Part shown: positions 6,029 through 11,336 of the stretch, piece by piece
How the letters are laid out: the number at the start of each line of letters is the position of its first letter
How positions within the stretch are numbered: position 1 is the stretch's first letter
Origin: an uncultured Lachnospiraceae bacterium
Lineage (GTDB): Bacteria > Bacillota > Clostridia > Lachnospirales > Lachnospiraceae
Direction: 5' to 3'
Assembly (NCBI GenBank): GCA_947628025.1
Contig: CANQYH010000082.1
Location: 1 to 11,336, forward strand
DNA length: 11,336 bases
Translations under genes and position numbers: made by a program
The notes under the pieces: generated by a model
Database searches by the model: none
The model's input: the letters and a program-made list of their open reading frames with translations, nothing else
What the model was told of the DNA's origin: nothing

Positions 6029-6084
6029 TTTCCGCGTCCGCGGAAATCCAGCTCCCTGCGGCTGCCGGGCGGCCGGTCACAGCC
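6029..6084 (-). other. Two hairpins in the long rplK-rplA gap
   Basis: Between the rplK stop and the L1 element the transcript can form GGCTG/CAGCC enclosing CCGG/CCGG (6060-6084). A second hairpin has the perfect 7-bp stem TTTCCGC/GCGGAAA with a 4-nt loop (6029-6046). Neither is followed by a U tract, so they are not intrinsic terminators. They may stabilise or process the message. Function unknown. Confidence 0.4.
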
Positions 6085-6110
6085 TCCCGCGCTCCCAGCG
6101 AGAATATAAA

Positions 6111-6536
6111 TTATGCCTCCATCGTGATGCCCATGCTTCTCGCGGTACCCGCGATCATGCTCATGGCGGCTTCTACGCTGGCCGCGTTCAGATCCGGCAT
6201 CTTCAGCTCTGCGATCTTGCGCAGCTCGTCCTTGGAAATGGTCGCAACTTTCGTCTTGTTCGGCGTACCGGAACCGGACTTAATGCTGCAGGCTTTCTTT
6301 AAAAGAACCGCTGCCGGCGGAGTCTTGGTGATAAAGCTGAAGCTCCTGTCCGCGTAGACCGTAATGACGACCGGGATGACCAGATCGCCCTGGTCGGCGG
6401 TGCGGGCGTTAAACTCTTTCGTGAACTGCATGATGTTGACGCCATGCTGGCCCAGAGCGGGACCTACAGGCGGCGCCGGCGTCGCCTTGCCGGCCGGGAT
6501 CTGCAATTTGATATAACCAGTTACTTTCTTTGCCAT
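6111..6536 (-). CDS. rplK: 50S ribosomal protein L11
   Basis: L11 sits at the base of the GTPase-associated centre and is needed for factor binding and for stringent-response signalling. The 141-residue protein has the family length. The N-terminal domain carries PPVGPALGQHGVNIMQF (22-38), the proline-rich helix face that also binds thiopeptides. KTPP is at 71-74, and the C-terminal rRNA-binding domain has MPDLNAASVEAAMSMIAG (113-130). The ATG at 6534-6536 has AGGAGGT at 6545-6551; an in-frame ATG at 6587 is not supported. A predicted L1-binding element lies just upstream. The gap to rplA is 144 bp, unusually long for this gene pair. Confidence 0.98.
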   Translation of the reverse strand: MAKKVTGYIKLQIPAGKATPAPPVGPALGQHGVNIMQFTKEFNARTADQGDLVIPVVITVYADRSFSFITKTPPAAVLLKKACSIKSGSGTPNKTKVATISKDELRKIAELKMPDLNAASVEAAMSMIAGTARSMGITMEA

Positions 6537-6558
6537 AATCAGGCACCTCCTAAATATT

Positions 6559-6587
6559 GTGGTAATGTCGGGGGATGTCCCTCCCAC
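6559..6587 (-). promoter_or_regulatory. L1-responsive leader element before rplK (copy 1)
   Basis: In the transcript this 29-nt element begins GTGGGAGGG and ends CGACATTACCAC, with the same two short stems and asymmetric loop as the copy before rplA. It fills most of the 60-bp nusG-rplK gap and stands 7 nt before the rplK ribosome binding site. In bacteria L1 represses its operon by binding the L11 leader, so this is the expected position. Binding itself is inferred. Confidence 0.65.
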
Positions 6588-6596
6588 TTGTTACAG

Positions 6597-7112
6597 TTAC
6601 AGCTTTTTCAGTTCGGTAAACGCCAGTTCCACCGGCGTCTCGCGGCCAAACATCTCGACGACGATCGTGGCGGTCTTCTTGCTCTCGTTGATCGAACGGA
6701 TCGCGCCGACCGTATCTCTCCACGCGCCTGAAATGACGACCACAGTGTCTCCCACCTCGAAATCGACGACCAGGCCTCTGCCCATGAAGCCAAGGCTGGA
6801 CATCTCGTCCTCCGTCAGCGGGACCGGCTTGGAACCCGGGCCGACAAATCCGGTGACCCCGCGGGTATTGCGAACCACATACCAGGTATCGTCGTTCATG
6901 ACCATGTGGATCAATACATAGCCGGGAAACATCTTTTTGTCAACCGCTTTCTCTACCCCGTTCTTGATCTCTACCACAGGCTGCATGGGGACAGATACCT
7001 CCAGGATCTGATCCTGAAGACTCCGGTTCTCGATCGTCTTTTCGATATCTACTTTTACTTTGTTCTCATAGCCTGAATAGGTATGAACCACATACCAGCT
7101 CGCTTCCGCCAT
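6597..7112 (-). CDS. nusG: Transcription termination/antitermination factor NusG
   Basis: NusG binds RNA polymerase across the DNA cleft, modulates pausing and processivity, and links the polymerase to Rho or to ribosomal protein S10. The 171-residue protein has the NGN domain (about 1-105) with WYVVHTYSGYE (6-16), KMFPGYVLI (60-68) and RGVTGFVG (84-91). The KOW domain (about 116-171) has GDTVVVISGAW (121-131) and FGRETPVEL (155-163). The ATG at 7110-7112 follows GAGGTGG at 7118-7124. An in-frame ATG further upstream would run into secE and is rejected. It lies between secE and rplK, the canonical order, and shares the rpmG promoter. Its partner rho is encoded at the other end of this window. 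Confidence 0.98.
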   Translation of the reverse strand: MAEASWYVVHTYSGYENKVKVDIEKTIENRSLQDQILEVSVPMQPVVEIKNGVEKAVDKKMFPGYVLIHMVMNDDTWYVVRNTRGVTGFVGPGSKPVPLTEDEMSSLGFMGRGLVVDFEVGDTVVVISGAWRDTVGAIRSINESKKTATIVVEMFGRETPVELAFTELKKL

Positions 7113-7141
7113 ACGATCCACCTCTGCCCTGCGAAACCTAA

Positions 7142-7345
7142 TTACAAAATGAAACTGAGACCAAACGAGATCGCCAGGTCCAGGACCGCAATGATCAGGC
7201 CCAGCGCCACGGAGCAGATCAGAACCGCTACCGTCTCGCGGCTCACAGTCTCTCTGTCCGGCCACACGATCTTGTTATATTCGGCTTTCAGGCCGCTGAA
7301 AAAGCTTTTCTTTTTCGGTTTTTCCTTGCTTGCCGTTCCTTCCAT
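7142..7345 (-). CDS. secE: Preprotein translocase subunit SecE
   Basis: SecE clamps the SecYEG channel in the cytoplasmic membrane. This 67-residue short form, typical of Firmicutes, has a basic N-terminus. The conserved amphipathic segment EYNKIVWPDRETVSRET (22-38) leads into one membrane helix at about 39-64. The ATG at 7343-7345 is preferred because AAAGGA lies 10 nt upstream and GTGGAG is also close. A GTG three codons earlier (7352-7354) would leave almost no spacing to a ribosome binding site. It follows rpmG by 27 bp and precedes nusG by 29 bp, as in most bacteria. Confidence 0.96.
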   Translation of the reverse strand: MEGTASKEKPKKKSFFSGLKAEYNKIVWPDRETVSRETVAVLICSVALGLIIAVLDLAISFGLSFIL

Positions 7346-7372
7346 AATCTCCACGTCCTTTACTCAAACTAA

Positions 7373-7522
7373 TTATCTCGTCTCTTTGTGCAAAGTATGT
7401 GTCTTACAGAATCTGCAGTACTTCTTCGTCTCCATCCTGTCGGGATGAGCTTTTTTGTCCTTTGTCATGTTGTAGTTACGTTGTTTGCACTCCGTACATG
7501 CCAGTGTGATCCTTGTACGCAC
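7373..7522 (-). CDS. rpmG: 50S ribosomal protein L33
   Basis: L33 is a small large-subunit protein near the tRNA exit site. The reading frame encodes 49 residues, the usual length, starting at GTG (7520-7522) behind GGAGGTGG at 7528-7535. The protein begins MRTRITLACTECKQRNY and has the zinc-binding form with two CxxC pairs (C9/C12 and C36/C39). Searches limited to ATG starts miss this gene because of its GTG start. It is the first gene of the rpmG-secE-nusG-rplK-rplA unit. Zinc-free paralogues exist in many Firmicutes; this copy is the cysteine-containing type. Confidence 0.96.
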   Translation of the reverse strand: MRTRITLACTECKQRNYNMTKDKKAHPDRMETKKYCRFCKTHTLHKETR

Positions 7523-7579
7523 GACTTCCACCTCCGCTTTCCGTAGTCTTGCTTACCGGTCTTTCCTTTCCTAAGTTCC

Positions 7580-7620
7580 TCCCGCCCGACCGGGGCGTCC
7601 GCAAAGGCCCCCGTGCGGGA
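7580..7620 (-). other. GC-rich hairpin in the rpmG leader
   Basis: In the rpmG transcript TCCCGC (7615-7620) pairs with GCGGGA (7580-7585), enclosing GGGGC/GCCCC around a 10-nt loop. It lies in the middle of the ~140-nt leader, after a T9 tract at 7632-7640. No U tract follows, so it is not a terminator. I do not recognise it as a known leader class. Confidence 0.45.
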
Positions 7621-7668
7621 AAAAATTTGAACAAAAAAAAAGACCTTATTTCTTCCATTCGCTTAATC

Positions 7669-7697
7669 ACTATAACACACGAACGGAGAAACGTCAA
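7669..7697 (-). promoter_or_regulatory. Promoter of the rpmG-secE-nusG-rplK-rplA operon
   Basis: The -35 TTGACG (7692-7697) and -10 TATAGT (7669-7674) are spaced by 17 bp on the minus strand, with a TGT directly before the -10 (extended -10 form). Transcription should start near 7662, giving a ~140-nt rpmG leader. This is the best promoter match in the region between comF and rpmG. Confidence 0.8.
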
Positions 7698-7770
7698 TCT
7701 TTTTTTGATTTTTCTGAGATTTTCTGCGGTTTCCGGGGCTTCGCGCCGCCCCGGCCCCACTATGCGGACG

Positions 7771-8556
7771 CTAAAACGCGCTGCCAATGCAGATGGTCAT
7801 GCCGTAGACTTCCTCCACGCCCATGGAACGCAGGACGCGGGCGCAGGCCTCCAGGGTACTGCCGGTCGTGTAGATGTCGTCGATCAGGACCACCCGGCGC
7901 GTGCCCGGCGGCAATATCCCAGGCGCAAACGCTTTTCGGATATTCTCCAGGCGCTGCGCGGAAGTCAGTTTTTTCTGAGGAAGCGTTTTTTTCGTACGGA
8001 TCAGTGCCTGGGGACACACGGGGATCTCCAGACAGCGGCCGATCCGCTGGGCCAAAAGCTGCGCCTGATTGAACCCGCGGCTGCGCAGGCGGGAACGGTG
8101 GACGGGCACCGGCACCAGCGCGTCGGGCCGGATGCGCAGAAGCTGGCGTCCGAACCGCCGCGCCATGGCCTCCCCGTAAAAGTCCAGGTATTCCCTTTTA
8201 TTTTTGTATTTGATCGCAGCCATGGAACGCCGAGTCACATCGTCGTAATGCAGCAGCGCGAAATTACGCCGGAACGTTTTCGGATGCCGCATACAGTCCG
8301 CGCAGTATTCCTGCCGTCCGCTCTCCAGCTCCTTGCCGCAGGTCATGCAGACCGGCTGGCGCACCGGTTTCAGCTTCCCGACGCAGGCCGGGCAGATCAG
8401 CTCTCCCCTGGGCAGCACGATCTCCCCGCAGACCGGGCACCGGCGCGGGAAAAACAGGCCCAAAAGCTGCTCCCGGACAAAACGCCCGTTTTCTCTGTTC
8501 CCATACGTCTTTGTTTGTTCCGCCGCATTTCTCACGATGATCCCCCCTCCTCGCAT
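7771..8556 (-). CDS. comF: ComF family protein (double zinc-ribbon plus phosphoribosyltransferase-like domain)
   Basis: ComF/ComFC proteins take part in DNA uptake during competence and are widespread in bacteria with no known competence; the biochemical role is not settled. This 261-residue protein has four CxxC pairs (C40/C43, C55/C58, C70/C73, C85/C88), a full double zinc-ribbon. A type I phosphoribosyltransferase-like domain follows, with RGFNQAQLLA (160-169) and the PRPP-loop motif VLIDDIYTTGST (223-234). The start is uncertain: ATG at 8554-8556 has a weak GAGAGG upstream. A GTG at 8533-8535 (residue 8) has AGGAGGGG upstream and may be the real start. It follows recD2 by about 100 bp. 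No comFA or other competence gene is visible. Confidence 0.93.
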   Translation of the reverse strand: MRGGGIIVRNAAEQTKTYGNRENGRFVREQLLGLFFPRRCPVCGEIVLPRGELICPACVGKLKPVRQPVCMTCGKELESGRQEYCADCMRHPKTFRRNFALLHYDDVTRRSMAAIKYKNKREYLDFYGEAMARRFGRQLLRIRPDALVPVPVHRSRLRSRGFNQAQLLAQRIGRCLEIPVCPQALIRTKKTLPQKKLTSAQRLENIRKAFAPGILPPGTRRVVLIDDIYTTGSTLEACARVLRSMGVEEVYGMTICIGSAF

Positions 8557-8602
8557 TTTAACCTCTCATTAACGCCGCCTTTTTCAATATCCTCTCCTTT
8601 GT

Positions 8603-8608
8603 ATTATA
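8603..8608 (-). promoter_or_regulatory. Candidate -10 box upstream of comF
   Basis: A perfect TATAAT lies about 47 bp upstream of the comF ATG in the recD2-comF gap. No good -35 is seen at 17-18 bp spacing (best GCTACA). comF may use this weak promoter, be read from recD2, or both. Confidence 0.35.
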
Positions 8609-8657
8609 CAAGATCCATGTGTCCTGTGTAGCAGACCCCCGCAGAAACCGCGGCCCG

Positions 8658-10886
8658 TCAAGCGACCGGTATTTCCAGGATCCGGTCCTTTAAGCCGGAA
8701 TAGCGTCGCTGCTCCGTGCGGTTGTCCGCCATGCCGTAAAATGTATCCGGCAGCCCCACCAGACAGACGCAGCTCCTGGCCCTGGTAACGGCCGTGTAGA
8801 GCAGATTGCGGGTCATCAGCATTCGCGGACCGCTGTGCAGCGGAATAATGACCGCGGGATATTCGCTGCCCTGGGATTTATGGATCGTGACCGCGTAGGC
8901 CAGTTCCAGCTCCTCGATCTGCTTGAATTCGTATTCCACCATTTTCCCGTCGTCAAATTCCACCGTCAGCAGTTCGCCGAACGTATTGATCTGCCGCAGA
9001 ATCCCCACGTCCCCGTTGAAGACCCCGGTTCCATTTTCCGTGACGATCCCGTAGGAATTGCGGATCTCCCAGGGGATCTGGTAATTATTCTTGATCTGCA
9101 TGACTTTGTCTCCCTCGCGGAAGACGACGCCGCCGGATTCCTTTTCCGCCTTGTCCTTATCCGGCGGGTTCAGAAATGCCTGGAGGATCTGGTTTAATCG
9201 TTCTACCCCCAGCGCCCCCTTGCGCATGGGCGTCAGGATCTGGATATCGAACGGCCTGGCGTGGACATAAGCCGGCAGCTTCTGCGTCAGGAGCGTGAGC
9301 ATGGCGCTTACGATCGCATCCGGATGATCCCGCCGGATGAAGAGAAAATCCCGGCTCCGCCTGGCCAGGTCCACCCGCTCGCCTTCGTTGATCCTGTGAG
9401 CGTTGACAATGATGTCGCTCTCGGCGGCCTGCCGGAAAATATGAGTCAGTTTCACCACATTGAAGCGTCCCGAATCGATCATGTCCCGCAGAACATTGCC
9501 GGGGCCCACGGAGGGCAGCTGGTCCACGTCCCCCACCAGGATCAGCCGCGTGCCGACATTCACGGCTTTCAAAAGCGAAAGCATCAGCTGGATGTCCACC
9601 ATGGACATCTCGTCAATAATGATCACATCGGCGTCCAGAGGATTCTCCTCGTTCCGCTCAAAATGCAGAGGGACCGAGCCGTCCTCCTGCGGGACGCCGC
9701 TGATCTCCAGCAGCCGGTGGATCGTCTTCGCCTCATATCCGGTAGCCTCGGTCATGCGCTTGGCCGCCCTCCCGGTCGGGGCCGCCAGCAGGATGTCCAT
9801 ATGCTCCATCTCAAAATAGCGGATGATCGCGTTAATCGTGGTCGTCTTGCCGGTGCCGGGCCCGCCCGTGATGATCAGCAAGCCGCTGTTGACGGCCTCC
9901 GTCACCGCCCGCGCCTGCAGAGGATCCAGTTCCAGCCCGGTCTGCTGCCGGATCTCCTCCAGCCGCTCCCGGATCTCTGTTTCCGGCGTAGAGCCTTTCA
10001 CATTCAGGTCATGGAGCATACGGGCCGTATTTAATTCCATATAATAATAGGAAGCGGCGTAAACAGCCAGCACCGGCGGATCCTCCATCTCCCTCATCAC
10101 GATCCGCCGGTCCACCTGCATGTCCAACAGATGTTTTTCAACGGCCGGCTCGTCCACCAAAAGGAGCACCGCCGTCTGTTTCAAAAGTTCTTCCTTGGGC
10201 AGATATGTATGCCCCTGGCCGGCCGCCTGGAGCAATATATAGAGGATCCCCGCTTTGACGCGGTAATCGGAATCCATCAGGATCCCCATGCGCTGGGCGA
10301 TCTCATCCGCCAGCTTAAAACCGATCCCGTGAATATCGTCGGCCAGGCGGTACGGATTTTCTTTCAGTATCCCATACATGCGGGGACCGTACTCCTGATA
10401 GATCTTCGCGGCCAGATTCATGGACACGCCGTAGCCCTGGAGAAAGATCATGGCCTGGCGCACATCCTTTTTCTCCTCCATCTGCACGGCGATTGCCTGG
10501 GCCATCTTTTCGCTGATGCCCTTGATCTCCGCCAGTCGCTCCGGTTCCTCCTCAATGATCCGAAACGTGTCGGCCTTGAACCGGCGCACGATCCGGGCCG
10601 CCAGGGCCGCGCCCACGCCTTTGATCGCTCCGGAACCCAGATACCGCTCCATCTCCGCCGCGTCTTCCGGCGACTTGATCTCATAATGCTCCACCGCCAG
10701 CTGTTCCCCGTAGACCGGATGCTCTTTCATGGAACCGGAGGCCTCGATCATCTCCCCCTCGCTGATATAGGAAAAGGTCCCGACCAGGACGTAATCCTCT
10801 CCCTCCGAAGAAAGATCCAGGACCGTATAGCCGTTGTCTTCGTTGCGATATTTGATTTTTTCCACAAAGCCGGTCACTGTGGCCAT
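8658..10886 (-). CDS. recD2: ATP-dependent RecD-like DNA helicase RecD2
   Basis: RecD2 is a superfamily 1B helicase that moves 5'-3' on DNA, found without RecB/RecC and linked to repair and replication-fork maintenance. The 742-residue protein has an N-terminal OB-like region (about 1-70) and helix-hairpin-helix repeats (about 85-132, including GAIKGVGAALAARI). The two RecA-like motor domains follow. Motifs seen are Walker A GGPGTGKT (341-348), Walker B VIIIDE (421-426), motif III GDVDQLPSVGPGNVL (452-466), FRQ (484-486), motif V TIHKSQGSEY (667-676) and motif VI LYTAVTRAR (696-704). No nuclease domain is present. The ATG at 10884-10886 follows AAAGGAG (10893-10899) at 6-nt spacing and gives the conserved MATVTGFVEKI start; an in-frame ATG at 10943 lacks this support. 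Confidence 0.97.
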   Translation of the reverse strand: MATVTGFVEKIKYRNEDNGYTVLDLSSEGEDYVLVGTFSYISEGEMIEASGSMKEHPVYGEQLAVEHYEIKSPEDAAEMERYLGSGAIKGVGAALAARIVRRFKADTFRIIEEEPERLAEIKGISEKMAQAIAVQMEEKKDVRQAMIFLQGYGVSMNLAAKIYQEYGPRMYGILKENPYRLADDIHGIGFKLADEIAQRMGILMDSDYRVKAGILYILLQAAGQGHTYLPKEELLKQTAVLLLVDEPAVEKHLLDMQVDRRIVMREMEDPPVLAVYAASYYYMELNTARMLHDLNVKGSTPETEIRERLEEIRQQTGLELDPLQARAVTEAVNSGLLIITGGPGTGKTTTINAIIRYFEMEHMDILLAAPTGRAAKRMTEATGYEAKTIHRLLEISGVPQEDGSVPLHFERNEENPLDADVIIIDEMSMVDIQLMLSLLKAVNVGTRLILVGDVDQLPSVGPGNVLRDMIDSGRFNVVKLTHIFRQAAESDIIVNAHRINEGERVDLARRSRDFLFIRRDHPDAIVSAMLTLLTQKLPAYVHARPFDIQILTPMRKGALGVERLNQILQAFLNPPDKDKAEKESGGVVFREGDKVMQIKNNYQIPWEIRNSYGIVTENGTGVFNGDVGILRQINTFGELLTVEFDDGKMVEYEFKQIEELELAYAVTIHKSQGSEYPAVIIPLHSGPRMLMTRNLLYTAVTRARSCVCLVGLPDTFYGMADNRTEQRRYSGLKDRILEIPVA

Positions 10887-11040
10887 AACGGTCTCCTTTG
10901 GTTTTATAATATTCCTCTGTCTATGGGCAGAAAGTTTGGGCAACTGCTCAGTTCGTCATGGAAAGAGACGCTTCCGCCCTGCATGAAAAAGGACGTTTCT
11001 GGCTTTCCGGGCGGCAAAGCCCCCTCACGCCGAACGCCCC

Positions 11041-11080
11041 GCAGGAAAAGGGGACCGGAGATCAAAAATCTCTCCGGTCC
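11041..11080 (-). terminator. Terminator-like hairpin overlapping the end of the mreB-type gene
   Basis: GGACCGGAGA (11071-11080) pairs perfectly with TCTCCGGTCC (11052-11061) over 10 bp on the minus strand. The 9-nt loop contains the stop codon, and CCTTTTCC follows. The 5' arm is part of the last codons of the gene. The U tract is short, so efficiency is uncertain. The rest of the gap to recD2 (10887-11040) shows only minor GC-rich hairpins and no convincing promoter. Confidence 0.55.
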
Positions 11081-11336
11081 ATATCGCTGCGATTCGATTC
11101 CAGATACTTGCCTGTGCCGACCGCCACTGCTGTCAGCGGCTCCTCGGCGATCATCGTCGTAATGCCCGTTTTTTCTTCGATCAGCGCGTCCAGGCCGCTC
11201 AGCAGGGAGCCGCCGCCTGTCATCACGATCCCGCGGTCGTAGATGTCCGCCGCCAGTTCCGGGGGCGTGCGCTCCAACACATTGTGGACCGCGTCCACGA
11301 TCTGCATCGCGGGCTCCTGGAGCGCCTCCAGCGTCT
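11062..11336 (-). CDS. mreB: Rod-shape-determining protein, MreB/Mbl type, C-terminal part (truncated by window edge)
   Basis: MreB-family proteins are bacterial actins that form membrane-bound filaments and guide the peptidoglycan elongation machinery. About the last 90 residues are visible. They include the diagnostic TPPELAADIYDRGIVMTGGG, where DRGIVMTGGG is the actin-fold adenosine-binding motif, then LLSGLDALIEEKTGI and AEEPLTAVAVGTGKYLE near the C-terminus. The frame continues past the window edge, so the ATG at 11305-11307 is internal, not a start. The sequence does not separate MreB from Mbl or MreBH. The gene ends in a terminator-like hairpin and is followed by recD2. Confidence 0.92.
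   Translation of the reverse strand, partial: TLEALQEPAMQIVDAVHNVLERTPPELAADIYDRGIVMTGGGSLLSGLDALIEEKTGITTMIAEEPLTAVAVGTGKYLESNRSDMDRRDF

Noticed and set aside
6537..6587. N-terminal extension of L11 (and likewise of L1, NusG and RecD2) from upstream in-frame ATGs
   Set aside because: Each extension runs through leader elements or neighbouring genes, lacks conservation, and a properly spaced ribosome binding site precedes the shorter, canonical start.
7733..7754. Perfect 7-bp hairpin CCGGGGC/GCCCCGG just after comF, considered as a terminator
   Set aside because: No U tract follows on the minus strand (next bases AAACCGC) nor on the plus strand, so it does not meet the form of an intrinsic terminator; it may only protect the comF 3' end.
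10131..11162. Long plus-strand open frame opposite recD2 and the mreB end (similar frames at 2035-3000, 7513-8631 and 9261-10034)
   Set aside because: They lie antisense to genes with complete conserved motifs, lack recognisable domains and ribosome binding sites, and are rich in His/Arg/Pro as expected from GC-rich antisense frames.
1..11336. Defence system, mobile element, tRNA or rRNA genes
   Set aside because: I saw no transposase, integrase, terminal repeats, CRISPR repeats, toxin-antitoxin pair, tRNA cloverleaf or rRNA sequence; every gene of appreciable size belongs to a known housekeeping or metabolic family.

Overview
The window reads as chromosomal housekeeping DNA from a fairly GC-rich member of the Clostridia, probably Lachnospiraceae-like. 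This rests on the 5' leader types, strong AGGAGG ribosome binding sites, the 49-residue L33, stand-alone RecD2, and a Rho with a long low-complexity insertion. All genes lie on the minus strand, so transcription runs from high to low coordinates. Apparent plus-strand open frames are shadows of these genes.

Reading in the direction of transcription, the window opens with the 3' end of an mreB-type gene, truncated by the window edge and followed by a hairpin terminator. Next come recD2 (ATP-dependent 5'-3' helicase) and comF (double zinc-ribbon phosphoribosyltransferase-like protein). A clear promoter then starts rpmG-secE-nusG-rplK-rplA, covering ribosomal proteins L33, L11 and L1, the SecE translocase subunit and the NusG elongation factor. 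The L11 and L1 genes each carry a near-identical ~29-nt leader element resembling the L1 autoregulatory target. A second strong promoter, an L10-type leader and an attenuator precede rplJ-rplL (stalk proteins L10 and L7/L12), which end at a strong terminator. The rpoB gene that usually follows rplL is absent.

Downstream of the stalk operon lies a monocistronic cold-shock protein gene. Its ~120-nt leader contains a long AU-rich hairpin ending in a U tract. Then comes a tagaturonate reductase gene (uxaB, hexuronate catabolism) whose promoter is bracketed by a perfect 22-bp palindrome and a related cre-like site. A membrane-anchored polysaccharide deacetylase follows, and finally the 5' part of rho, truncated just after its P-loop.

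The common theme is central information processing (translation, protein export, transcription elongation and termination), with DNA repair and envelope genes upstream and one sugar-acid catabolic gene. I see no mobile element, CRISPR array, tRNA, rRNA or defence system. The most interesting content is regulatory RNA and operators between the genes, not a new multi-gene system.
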